Assembly: GCA_029532625.1 (NCBI GenBank)
Contig: JARFXM010000007.1
Span: 1,488,001 to 1,552,000 of the forward strand
DNA from: Lomentospora prolificans
Lineage: Eukaryota; Ascomycota; Sordariomycetes; Microascales; Microascaceae
DNA: 64,000 bases
Direction: 5' to 3'
The notes under the pieces are model-generated. The model saw only the letters and a program-made list of their open reading frames with translations. It did not search any database and was not told where the DNA came from. The position numbers and the translations under genes are program-made. Positions 1 through 10,906 of the stretch are shown in pieces (positions within the stretch are counted from its first letter, which is position 1; each line of letters begins with the position of its first letter).

Positions 1-3000
1 TGATAGACAGAAGAGAGTTGATACGACGTGGTCGGGTCAACGAGTTCAAGAGGGCCCGAAGAGAGCCAGCGGTATGGCAGCAACACAGGGCTAACCGTCA
101 TGCCGCCGTCTCGAGAGCTGTGGGGACGGGGATCAGCTCAGGAAGGAGAAAACTCAGCACAGTCCACCCCAGCGTTGCCCTGCACTGGAGACTGGGGTGG
201 CCGATCTGGTGAATGGAACCGCAGAATGGGAAATAAGGTGGCGTTCAAGGGAGCGAATCCCATTGCGACCTGCCCATCACGTCCCCGGAAGTTGACGGCC
301 CCTCTCCAAGTACTTTTTTTTTCGGGAGGTGTTATCCACATTGGCCTCAACCGAGGACGACAATCAGAGGCGGTCTTGCACCCACAGAGTATCTTTCCAG
401 AAGTGAACCCCTCACAATAATTGTGCTCAGAATCGGTGACTGGAATTGTGCGCGCCTGGCACAGGCACGACAGTCCTTCCAAGGCCCCTGACAAGGGCCC
501 CAGCTGGCGGTGGGCACGCGCCAGCCACTGGTGTCGACAAAAGCCCCATACCCACACGTGGCGTCGCTATTCCTTCTTGTGCGTCGTCATGCACTCACAT
601 TCACATTCCAATCCCTATCTCCCATCTGGGTCTATCTCGATTTGGTGACCGAAAGACACATTTCCATGAGCATTCGCGATTCTCGCTTTTTTTTTTTCTC
701 GCCTTTTTTTTTTTTTTTTTTTTTTTCCTTTCGCAATTCCCTGTCAACTTACGAAGTAGCTCTGGTCGAATCCATTATGGGGTCTGTCTATTATCTTGCT
801 ATCATCATCATCAGGGGGGAAGGTTCGCATGAAGAAGTCTCTAGAACGAATACACCAGACGTGCAGGGTGAATTGTGTCTTGTTGCCAGATCAGGAAGCC
901 GCCATTTGTGCGACCCCTGGCTGGTCCCCACATCGCTGGCTTTGAGGACATTGATCCAAGCGGTTGCCCAATCTTCCTGCCAGAAACTGGCCAAGTGCAA
1001 TATCTACGTCACGCTGAACGAGAGGGACGAATGTTCGGCTCGTCAATCCCGAAGAAAAACGAACGGAAAAATCGGAAGCCATGCCAGGAAATACGCGCTG
1101 GGAAGGAGGGACCCTCGACCGATTCCATGCCTCGACCTTGCGCTTGTGAGGATGAGCGAATCCCCTTGTGCTTTCTCCACCAGTGGTATTTCTGCATCTT
1201 TTCTCGTGATCCGCAGTTTTCCTTCTTCGCCCACTCTGCACTTGCCCCAATCTAGTGTGATTGAAAGGGAAACCGGTTTAGCTTCGCTCCCCTTAACCGT
1301 GCCATCTATTAATACCTTTTCTAGCCCGTGACGTTCTTGGCTGTCAGTAGCCTGGTAGGGAGAAGGAGAGAACCATTTTGGAAGGAGCACGAGTCACGCA
1401 GTGGTGGAAGGAGCCGGCTGGTGTTGGTGGAATTTCGCACCACTGGGCGTCACTCGGGATGGCTCCTCCACGCCCATTACTTCGAACCATTCCCATCAGC
1501 CAGCCGTGCTAAGACTTGGCGAGGAACTAAGTAAAAAGAAAGACAAGACAGGCCTTCACCACCTTCCTTTCGCTCATATTGCTTGGTCGTGACCTTACCA
1601 GGAAGGTCGTGCTCATTTCGCAGGATACGACCTATCCGCCCTCCACATTTTCATTTTCTCCACCCCACTGTCTTTAATATCTAATCATCATCCATCGAAC
1701 AATTCTAGCAACTCACCATCCAACGGAGATACTTTATAATCTCTCCCCATCTTTGCATATCAACCACCGGGTTTCGTGCTCAATCCCTGCTGCCGTCACT
1801 TCCTTCGCTCCCGCTACCTGAACCATACCCTGGCCTTGCCGCGCGCCACCAGGTTCTCCCTTGCGCGCAGGCCGGCGCTCTAGCCTTGTTCAACATTCGC
1901 GAGAGAAAAAAGGGATACGAGATTTTCCAGGCTTCTAGGAGAGTCCCGGCGGCTCAAGGTTGCACATCCCAATAGAGGTCGTTCATGCATTGCTTCGTGT
2001 GGCCAAAGGAGGAAATTGCTCGTCCGGACACGAGAAGAGCATTACTTAATAGTATCTTGACAAGAGAGCGAGATCTGATTGATCCATTGTTCCTAAATTG
2101 TTGCCATGGATCTTGGGGATGGAGATGTTTAACCGAGATGTCCAAACCCTCGGTCCAGAACCACGGTGGGATACCACAACAGGGCTTATTTCGCACGACT
2201 GATGGGCTGCTTGCTCCTCTCACAAAAAATTGAAAATTGACCGAAGAAGCGAATAGGGCCGTCGTCATTTACGGAGGGCCGAGCAACAGCTCATCACAAC
2301 ATCCGAGGATTCATCCCTCATCGACATGGAGCCCGACTCCGCCCGCCGAGTCGCGTCGAGCCAAGAAGGCAACTCTGCCAATGTCGCATTCGCCCTCCGG
2401 ACATTCATTTCTCCCCGCCTCCCATCCTCGCGCGCCCGCACACAGCGGGTCCTGCCCTCCAGAGGAATCCTCATATGATGTTGTCCGGTTCGCAATCTCC
2501 ACCTGGATAAATGTTTAGCGTCGCCCAAACGCGCTTAAAAAAGATCAAGCCTCTGCACCTTTTACCCGACTTGGGGCGCACCACGGTTGAGTGGCTTTAT
2601 GCCTGGCCGCCGCGATTTGCAACAAATTACGTGTTTAGGCGACATTCCGTCTTCCCATGCTGAGTGGCTTAACCTGCAAATCTGGGGAAGAGGCTGGGGC
2701 AATTCTGCCATCTTTTTTTCTCTTCCAACCAAAAGTGATCCGTGACGTCGAGCTAACAAGAACGCACGCCACAGTCATGTCTTATGTGACGATTCCATGC
2801 TATTTTTGAACCACCTCAATTGCGTGTCAGAGTATTGACCTTGGCTGAGACATCCCATATATCCGAACTAAGTTTGCCTCTGAAAATGTCTGTCGGTCTA
2901 CCTGACAGAGACACTGAAACTAGCTTGACTCACTGTATGTAACACTCCACGTTATGCTCCTCCTAGTCAGATCAAGGCTGTCTGGGTCCTGGAAGAAGTA

Positions 3001-3470
3001 CATGGAGGCCACTTACGCCCTAGATAATACTATCTAATACTCCTTCATTAGTCCAGTGTTATTGATCCGTATCACCATGCCCAACAAACCTCACCATCTA
3101 GAAACAATAGTCACTTTGGCCCCTGGAGAACACTCCCCGCAACAATCTGTCGAGAAAGGTTGGAGTAATTTACCTGGCTTTGCATACCACGCCTCGTTGA
3201 GTCCCCCTGTCCACTCGGGGAAGAATTCTATGAAGACGGCACTTATCACCTACACGGCCTTGACGGGCCCAGATAGAGTCGATATCGTCTCGTCGTCCTT
3301 CTCCCCATTCTCTGAGTAATCCAAACACTCGTTTTCCATTGTATCCCCCACTCCTTTGCTTTCTTCGGGTTCTTAGAACGTGGAGCATTTCTGTTCTCCC
3401 ACCGCAAGAGTAGCGCTCGCTGCGATGGACTTACGCCTTCATAGACTTTGTTCAGCTTCGCCCCTCGTCT
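1..3470. other. Gene-free stretch at left edge
   Basis: I see no supportable gene here. Open frames exist, the longest crossing the poly-T tracts near 687-726 and encoding a run of Phe, but they show no domain, no codon-use pattern and no credible splice structure. Pyrimidine-rich sequence around 1600-1860 resembles a fungal promoter or 5' leader, yet no coding sequence follows it. Confidence 0.5.
687..726. repeat. Poly-T tracts
   Basis: Two homopolymer T runs, about 11 and 24 nt, are separated by a few bases. They are simple low-complexity sequence and are prone to length variation and assembly error. Confidence 0.9.
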
Positions 3471-3479
3471 CAGAGAAGC

Positions 3480-6095
3480 ACCTCTACGGCACTAACTGGG
3501 GACCGGCCGGAAATTTTCCCACTGCCCCGGCGCGACGGCAAGTTCTAGGAGCGGCTTGCCGTGTATACCCATGGAGCGCCCGTAGTCTAATAGGATGTCG
3601 TCGACGTAACCGCCGCAGTCGTATGTAATGGCCCTTGCGAGTAAGGGCGTAGATTTCCAGTGGGCTTGGCACGATTCCAGCCAATTTTCACAAGGGTAGG
3701 ACATGACGAAACAGAGACCCTGGATCAGGCCCCTCATTGCCTTTGGGGCCTGATAGGAACGGTCGGCGTGGCGGGTGTGGACCACGGTAACATCGGATAG
3801 GCGCAGGAGGGTGTCGAGTGGAATGCGGAGAGCCTTGAGGTGGATGATGTGTAGCTCTTGACAAGGTCGAAGTGATGGTTAAATCCCCTCTCTGCGGTTA
3901 AATTGACTGCTTCGGAGATTCTCCCATGCGTATTTCCGATTCGGATAGTCTCCCTGCACTCCCCCGATGTCCGTCTCTGCTAAGCCGGCACATCGGACCT
4001 TTAGCCGGTCTTCCGTTATTCGGAAACGTTTGGCGATGATATCTGCCGTTGTTCTCCGAATTGAATATCGCAATGCGAGATCCAGATCTTCGTCGTCCGC
4101 GAACGCCAAGGCCAACGCCGCCACTGGCTTGGGTTCATTGTTGACCTTTTTTTCGAAATCCTTGGCGACAAAGCACCTCGCCCGGAGGGGTTGAAGCATT
4201 TCAGAGGCCTCGAACTGGTAAAACTGATCGATGCATCCCAGCATGTGTGAGTAGAGGGCTTCCAGATCGGCTGGTAGAGCAGGTAGCCGCCGTTGTAAGT
4301 CCGAGATACTATCGCGATTCCCAAGTCCCGACGAGAGAGACCTAACAACAAGCTGCACCTACAAAATACACCGTCCACCTTGGTGATGACCTCCTCTCTC
4401 AAAGCTGATGCTCTCTCCATTCGGCTCTTCTTCCACAAGTCGGTTAAATCGAGGGTTCCCTTGTAGTTTATCGACAACGTAATAATGAATATTCTGGTAT
4501 GTTCGATCTTGGAGACGAAGCTTTGGACAGTTGTGGAATGCGTCATCGAATACCGGAAAAGGCCGAGTTGAGACACATACTTTGATGTCTGGCGAGTGGG
4601 CAATGCCGTGGAAAATGGAGGCGATGGCTTCGTAGTCCCCATCCTACTCGTCGAGCCCGCTGACTAGCAGAAGTAACTTGATAGGTACTTTTATCTGGGA
4701 TATCATGGGTTTGAAAACTGCTGTTAGCCTAGAAAGGCTCCAATCCAGAGAATTGCTTTGCCCACCGGCCGGGTGGGACCTTCGGTATGAGACTTGGATG
4801 GGTCTTGCAGATCTCGTATATAAGCGACCTCAGAAGCCCCACGTGGGATCTCTGGCTCTGGATCAGGGACACTCTGTTCTAGAAGAAATGACTGACAATG
4901 GCTACCGAAAGTGGTGATACCGAGGAAGATGCATAGGAATGCACGTGGCCGGTGGTAGTAGATGTATCGCGTTATGGTAGATTTTCCTGATCGGACCTTT
5001 CCGCTGATCCAGTAGACTCCAGAGTCCTCCCTCAGCCAGTCGGCAAGATTGTCCCATGGCAGTTCTTCGACCTAGTTTGGAGAGAATATCCACTCGAATG
5101 TCTTAGGGTGGGTTTCGGTAATTGACTTCTCGCAATGTGACAAGGGCCGAAACGATAGACTCCTAAGAGCCTCAGAGTCAATATCCTTTCAGAATCGCAC
5201 CTCTTCGAAATGCACCTCGGTTAGTACTTTTAGCTCGAACAAACCCGGGATGTCAAATGGCGATGGTGAGTCAATCGACGCGCTGCGCTTTAAAAAGTAG
5301 ATATCTTGTTTAGCAACCGACACAGCGAGGAAGTTGGATCACAGCAATTGTTTGGTCTTTTACATCTTTGACTGTAGAGCGATTTTGGTCTTCACCAAAG
5401 TAGACAGAAGATCCATTGTGCCCTCTTCTACATTGTTGAATCGAGTCGACATGGACAAAACAGAGACGTTCACTTTGTTCCTGCATAAATATTAGGTTTA
5501 AGTGGGAAAAGGAGCTCAAATGACGACACTACTGACTTGATATCCACTAGAATGTAAAGCTGGAGTGGCCTCTGCAATACCGACAAACGGCTTTGGATAT
5601 CTCTCAACTTCTCTTCATGTCCAAGTGGCTTTCAGATCCTTCCTGAAGACAGAAATTTTCAAGTTTCCCCGATATCCCTCCAATTTGAGACCTTTGAAGT
5701 ATGCCACCATCTCCAGCAAATGATGTCGCATCCGCGGCAGAGATTCGATAGCCAGTTGTCCAAAAGACCGAATTTCTCTTCTCCGCGTGGATTGGACATC
5801 TTTTTGATATAAACTCTCAGAGCTTGTGAGCCCTCTTTGAGCTCGTGCTCAAGAGATGCCCACTTTGCTCTGTCAAACTTGATCAGATTTCTGCGGTCTC
5901 TCCAACTGGGTTCATCGTCAGTTGAGATCAGAAACGCTTTCTCGTGCGTCTCAAACCCTCAGCCTCCCCATAACTTTATACATCTTATAGGACCTGGATA
6001 TGACCTTGACTGTGAATTTTAAAGCGGCCGAAGTCGATGAACTGAACCGCCATGCCGGCGACTGCTGGGCCGCTTAAGGGATCGATCCATCTACG
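3480..6095 (-). pseudogene. Decayed NACHT-type NLR (STAND) gene
   Basis: Fragments of one protein appear in order on the minus strand but in different frames with stops between them. The N-terminal signature DPLSGPAVAGMAVQFIDFG is near 6025-6089. A segment containing FEWIF and then WDNLADWLRE, interrupted by a stop, is near 5015-5100. An intact Walker A motif GKVRSGKST lies at 4976-5002. The post-NACHT segment SDLQRRLPALPADLEALY is near 4240-4310, and DEDLDLALRYSIRR is near 4060-4100. A C-terminal stretch continues to about 3480. This order matches fungal NACHT proteins of the heterokaryon-incompatibility and innate-immunity type, in which a P-loop STAND ATPase is preceded by an N-terminal effector region. 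No single intron model restores the frame: at least one frame change near 4365 and in-frame stops are needed. I read it as a relic. A highly intron-rich or sequencing-damaged gene is the alternative. Confidence 0.75.
4976..5002 (-). other. Walker A motif of the NLR relic
   Basis: Reading the minus strand gives GKVRSGKST, a complete G-x4-GK-[ST] P-loop, preceded by the usual VYWIS. It is the clearest anchor for identifying the surrounding relic as a NACHT ATPase. Confidence 0.8.
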
Positions 6096-6684
6096 CTGAT
6101 GTGGCTCGAAGTGGGACGATCGCTCTACCTTGTGGCTGCCTAGAGCAGTTTACACTCGCCAAACGTCGGAAGTGAACAGAGATAAAAGACAGCAGATGCT
6201 CGGAAAAGAGGATACCTCTTCTCCTTCACGGAATGTGGCTTTAACATGCTCAGCTACGCATTCAAGGCAACCATTGGTGACATATTACGGTTCGATGTTG
6301 CCTTAGATATCAAGCATGAAAAGCAAAACAAGGAATTATCGCCATCCTGTGATGGGCTGGAGTGGGATCTACTGAGAGGTCCGTTACCCTCGGGATAGTG
6401 TAATCCTTTTCTATTACTACTAGCTTTTCTTTAGGGTAGTTAGCCGATAAGAATAATACAAGAAGAATATTGTATCACACTTTTAAGGCCGGTAATATAA
6501 GTGTAAGAATGGAATTAGAAATTAAACTGAGTATATCTAAACGAGAGTAGTATATAAGATTCGAGAGAATACAGTCTCGAGAATCAAAATGAGATGCAAC
6601 GAATGTTAGCCCTCCAGGCACCTCCTACTTCCACGCAAACGACCTCCGCTAAGCTAGATTTAAACACTCTAGGTGCTACTGCTC
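6096..6684. other. AT-rich spacer between NLR relic and SBP gene
   Basis: No gene is seen. The part from about 6400 to 6560 is strikingly AT-rich compared with the neighbouring genes and lies directly beside the decayed NLR, so it could be repeat-induced-mutation-affected or simply 3' flanking DNA. Confidence 0.4.
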
Positions 6685-8384
6685 TTAGTAGAACTTGGGG
6701 TTCTCGGGGTCAGTCAAGTCAAAGATGACGGAAGAGTGAGGGCGAGCACCACCGCGGTCGCGGGTGAAGACGGACTCAAAGTCGATGGTCCTGTTGAAGC
6801 TGAGGCTTCCGTCGTCGAGGATATCAATCCAGTGCGCCTTGTAGTCACCGGGAGTGTTGAAGATGGAGATCTGTTTTACAGTTAGCGTCTGGATTCTTGC
6901 TAGCCTGTATTAAATGTGGGAATAGACTTACATCACCGCCCTGGACGAAGTAGCCGGTGACGAGAAGGTTCTTCTTGTCAGGAGAGATCTTCACGTAGTG
7001 AGGTCCGATGATGGGCTGCGACTCGTTGGGGTCGTCGAGGCGCTTGACGTTATTGAGATCGGAGATATCGAGAGCAGCGACGTGGTTGCCGAGGGTGATG
7101 GTGAAGTAAGCGTACTTGCCATCATCAGTGACATCGGAGTAGATGGCCACCGAGTTCTTGGCCTTGTCACCGAGGTCGTAGAGGAGCTCAGCCACACCGG
7201 GCTGGCCGTTGGGACCGGTTCGGAAGGGGTAGATGACCCAGACAGTACCAGTGGCGACAGCACTAGGATGGCGTTAGTATGGCTTTATTAGGGGCGAAGA
7301 AAGTGCGGACTTACGTGGCGATGGCGGCGCTCTCGGGGTTGCCGGGGATGAACTTGACATCCTGGATGCCACCACCCTGTGTGAAGTGTTAATATTGGTG
7401 CTGGACCATGACTTGATGAGTGGACACTTACGTCGGGGATGGTGATGGTGGACAAGATCTTGCGAGTAGAGAGGTTCCATAGACGAAGAGTGTTGGCGTA
7501 CTGGGCACCCAAGCTAGGCTTTAGGACGGTCAGAGGGACAACAAAGTCGGAGGTAAGAATGATGTCCTTCTCGAAATCGATGGAGAGACCGTGAGGCGAG
7601 AACTGCTCGCTGAGAATGTTGAGGGTGCCGTCGACATCCTCGGGCCACTCGTGGATAATGTTGAAGTCGGCGTCAGTCTCGACGAGACGGCCGGGGGAAG
7701 TGCCGACGGCGCTGCCCATGTAGGTGATGAAGAAACCACTGTGTTCAGATTAGTAAGAGGTAATGGAAACTATACGAGTGAAAGGAATCTTACCCATCAG
7801 GCTTGGCGCGGATCTCGTCCACGATGGAGCTGAGAACGGCCCTGTTGCTCTTCAAGAACTTGGGACGGTAGGGGTTGGAGACATCAAAGTAGAAGGCCGT
7901 ATCCTGGGTCTTGAGAAGAGACAGGAGACCACCACCGAGGAGGGTCTTGCCATCGTAAGACGGGCTCAGGTGGTGGGGAGAGTTGCCGCTGGTGGGGACA
8001 TCAGCGATGTCGATGATGGTACCAAAAGTGTCCTAGCAATGTTAGTGCCGATCGTGTGTTTGTCAGTTGTTATTAGAAGTGACTTACATCATCGAGACTG
8101 GTGGCGACAAGGAAATCCTTGTGCTTGTTGTCGCCCGCACCAGTCCAGAAGTATCCAATCTTCTTCGGCTTCAAATTGGAAGCAGTGAAGGGCTCGCTAG
8201 GAAGGGCAGGGGTAGGAACCTGGAGAACGGGCAAGGGAGGAGCAATATCAGCCAAGGGCTCAGTGACACCCGGAATGGCGGGGATGACGCCGCCGGGAAT
8301 GCTCAGGTCGAGAGGCTTTGGAGAAGCCACTACCGGGCAGGTGAGAAGGGCCGCCAAGATGGCGGAGGTGATGACACCAGACAT
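6685..8384 (-). CDS. Secreted selenium-binding protein (SBP56) / methanethiol oxidase homologue
   Basis: Six exons, join(6685..6870, 6932..7262, 7315..7376, 7432..7738, 7794..8032, 8088..8384), give 473 residues, the usual SBP56 length. All five introns are 52-61 nt GT-AG with mostly GTAAGN donors and every junction keeps frame. The start is MSGVITSAILAALL, a signal peptide ending near VVAS, which is unusual because animal SBP56 proteins are cytosolic. The body is the SBP56 seven-blade beta-propeller: KIGYFWTG near residue 75, then SPHHLSPSYDGKTL, FSPHGLSIDFEKDIILTSDF, GPHYVKISPDKKNLLVTGYF and a C-terminal ARPHSSVFDLTDPENPKFY. The conserved His residues in HH, PHG, PHY and PHS are those expected for the copper site of methanethiol oxidases. 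Family members oxidise methanethiol to formaldehyde, hydrogen peroxide and sulfide. The substrate in this fungus is inferred. A TATA-like box lies at 8545-8551. Confidence 0.88.
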
Positions 8385-8544
8385 TATTAAAGAATGGGGG
8401 TAATTAAATGCGAAAGAGCTATTAAAAAAGGTGGCTAACGGGGCACTGAGCTGCAAGAGCCGGTGAGAAAGATTGGATGAGGTGGTTGTTGCTGATGATG
8501 GAGAGACAAAATTGTGAGCAGTTTTGAGGTGGTTTACCTGACTT

Positions 8545-8551
8545 CTTATAG
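8545..8551 (-). promoter_or_regulatory. TATA-like box of the SBP56 gene
   Basis: CTATAAG on the minus strand, about 160 nt upstream of the start codon at 8384. Position and sequence suit a core promoter; this is inference only. Confidence 0.4.
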
Positions 8552-8573
8552 ACGAAGAATCCTCCTCTGATTC

Positions 8574-8593
8574 CATCCATCCATCCATCCATC
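8574..8593. repeat. (CATC)n microsatellite
   Basis: Five tandem CCAT/CATC units lie upstream of the SBP56 gene. Confidence 0.85.
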
Positions 8594-8599
8594 TCCGAT

Positions 8600-10778
8600 C
8601 TTACATCTCCATCTTGCTCTTAGCTTGGAGTATCTCTTGTTAGCTTCACTTGGTGCCTCTGGACATTCCCTCCACAGCTCACGGACTCTTATTACGGCCC
8701 AGATTTCGCCGCAGTATCTCCAGACGCTATTGCCGCAGCGAAAAGGGATTCAAACAAGGACCATCTCTTCAGCAGTAAAGCGGGTTGGATGGTGATGGCA
8801 TCATCGAGCCCGCTCTGTTCGCGATTCGAAATCGATCCAAGGCGCACGTCGATGGCCCATGACCATCGACGACATAATAGTAGGGGGAAAAGGCAGTGGG
8901 GGTGAAATGAGGATGGACAGAATCACATCGTGAGCTGAGAAAACACGGAAATATTCAGCAAGGCCAGATGCCCCGGGGCAGTGATCTGCAAAAGGGGTTT
9001 GGCACACAGTCCAGCCAACCTGACGGTGCCCTCTTTCCATCTATACGTTTCCCGATCGGGGCTTAATGGATGTCGACATTGCCGATCTGCTTCCTTGGCT
9101 GGTCTGGGGAGTTGCATCAGGTTGCTGCCAGGGGCAAGGCGAATGGACCGAGATGAAGAGCCTCAATGCGACGGGAAAGGCCTGCACGAGAACGCGAACC
9201 CAGAGTTACGTCAAGGGTATGTGAGGTTTGGCTGCAAGCGCGGGGGTTAGTCCGTCTTGGTAAGCTGGCAGAGTGCCTGGATTTTGGGATTCTAGTACCC
9301 TCTCCCTCCGGGCGACGTGAATTGACGCTAAACATCTGCGCAGGGTTACTCCGTGTAGCTGTGAGTGTCAGGTTCGCAGGTTATGCCGCGGAGAATTCTT
9401 GCCAAAGGTGCGCTTGTGACGTCTGGGCATGCAGGTTTACGATTTATTAGGGCCGGTAGATGGCGAAAAAAGGTGTCATCGAGGGGCGAGGCTGGTTGCT
9501 TCGGTCAAATATAACTCCAGCTGGAAAGAATGCAACTAACGGGCCCCAGACTAGTGGTCGGAGTTGGTGTGGCCTGGCCCTTTGCGCTTGGCTAGCTAGC
9601 AGTTGAGTCCGGAGAGCCAGCGTCTGGAAAATGGGAAGGAATCAAGGTGCAGTCGATAATACTGACTTTGATCCCCGACAAAGCTCTTTTTCTCCTACTA
9701 CGAACCCCAAGATGATTCGCGTTCACCTCCGCCCGCAGGGCGTTGCAGGAGGCGGAATGATTATCATCGTTACCACGTTGTGGGCATCCGGGGACCCGGA
9801 TCGTCCCCTGAAAATCATCAAAATCCTACAGGTGCAGATTACAGGCGGGATCTCGATCGAACCGGAGTCGAATGAGACCAGCTTTGGTCGAATTCGAACA
9901 ATTTGTCAGACACAACCCCCAAAAAGGAGTGAATAATGGCGATGAGCGCCGAGTCGGGAAACCATTTTACTTCGTAGGCACGAGTGCTTACTTTTCAGAG
10001 GCAAAGTGTCGATCCCGCTGTATCACGTTATTTCAGCCGCGATGTCGAAATCACCCCTGTCAACTCCGAAGACGAGTCCGGATCATACCGGCGCTGGCCC
10101 CCACCCGCCACACGGAGGCGGCACGGCGCACGCACGGAAGGGCCACGCTAGACGTGGCTGAAAAAAAGAACGCCCCCATTTTGTGCTGGCTTTACCGCAA
10201 TTCGGTAATCGCAATTGCCGATCCAACGTTGAAGACCTGAAAACAACAAAATGCTGAACGGGGAGGGGACACCAGCGGGATTCAGGCGCAACTCTATCCC
10301 GGAGGGCCAGCGCCCTAGGTAATTGCCAGTAGTAGATGTTGTAAAATGACCACCCACACCAATCTGCAAGCGGCCCCTACCCGCTTCCTCGCCAATTTTT
10401 TTTTTCTTTCTTTAGTCGTTCTTCAGGCATCCATTTTACAGGGGATCATATCTTCGACTGCTCTGCAGATCGCAAGCTAATACAGGAAAACCCAACGGGG
10501 TCCCGGCCTTGACGGAGAATACAACCCCATTGCCATCAGGTGAGTCAATGACGAGCCGCCGATTCTAATCTCGACCGCCTGCGTCTCTTTTATGCGCGTG
10601 GGGCAAATTGGCCCGAGAGTGCATCCGTGTTGGTAATAGTATCTAGCAATAAGTAGACATTGCACTGTAGCTGGGTGATGGACGACGACAACGCGCTGTT
10701 TACTTTACTCCGCACCGAAACGTGGGGAAAATATTAGATGTTATTATTCCACATGCCGTGCAGCGCGGTGGAAAGTAC
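8600..10778. other. Divergent intergenic region between SBP56 and oxalate bicupin genes
   Basis: About 2.2 kb without a supportable gene. It separates two divergently transcribed secreted-enzyme genes and probably contains both promoters. Short open frames here show no family resemblance. Confidence 0.5.
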
Positions 10779-10785
10779 ATAAATA
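10779..10785 (+). promoter_or_regulatory. TATA-like box of the oxalate bicupin gene
   Basis: ATAAATA about 120 nt upstream of the ATG at 10907, followed by a CT-rich leader. This is a typical arrangement for a fungal core promoter. Confidence 0.45.
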
Positions 10786-10906
10786 GGGCGAGGACACTGT
10801 ACTTGAGGCAAGTCTTTGCCCACTCCTCTTCAACCTTGCCTGTTCCCAACCTTTGTGTCCCTCGTCCCTCGTTTCCTGTACCCTGCCTTTTGCTTCTAGA
10901 CTCACA

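Noticed and set aside
510..1331. 273-codon open frame on the plus strand
   Set aside because: It depends on translating poly-T tracts as poly-Phe, has no domain and no signal peptide, and its composition is that of random sequence.
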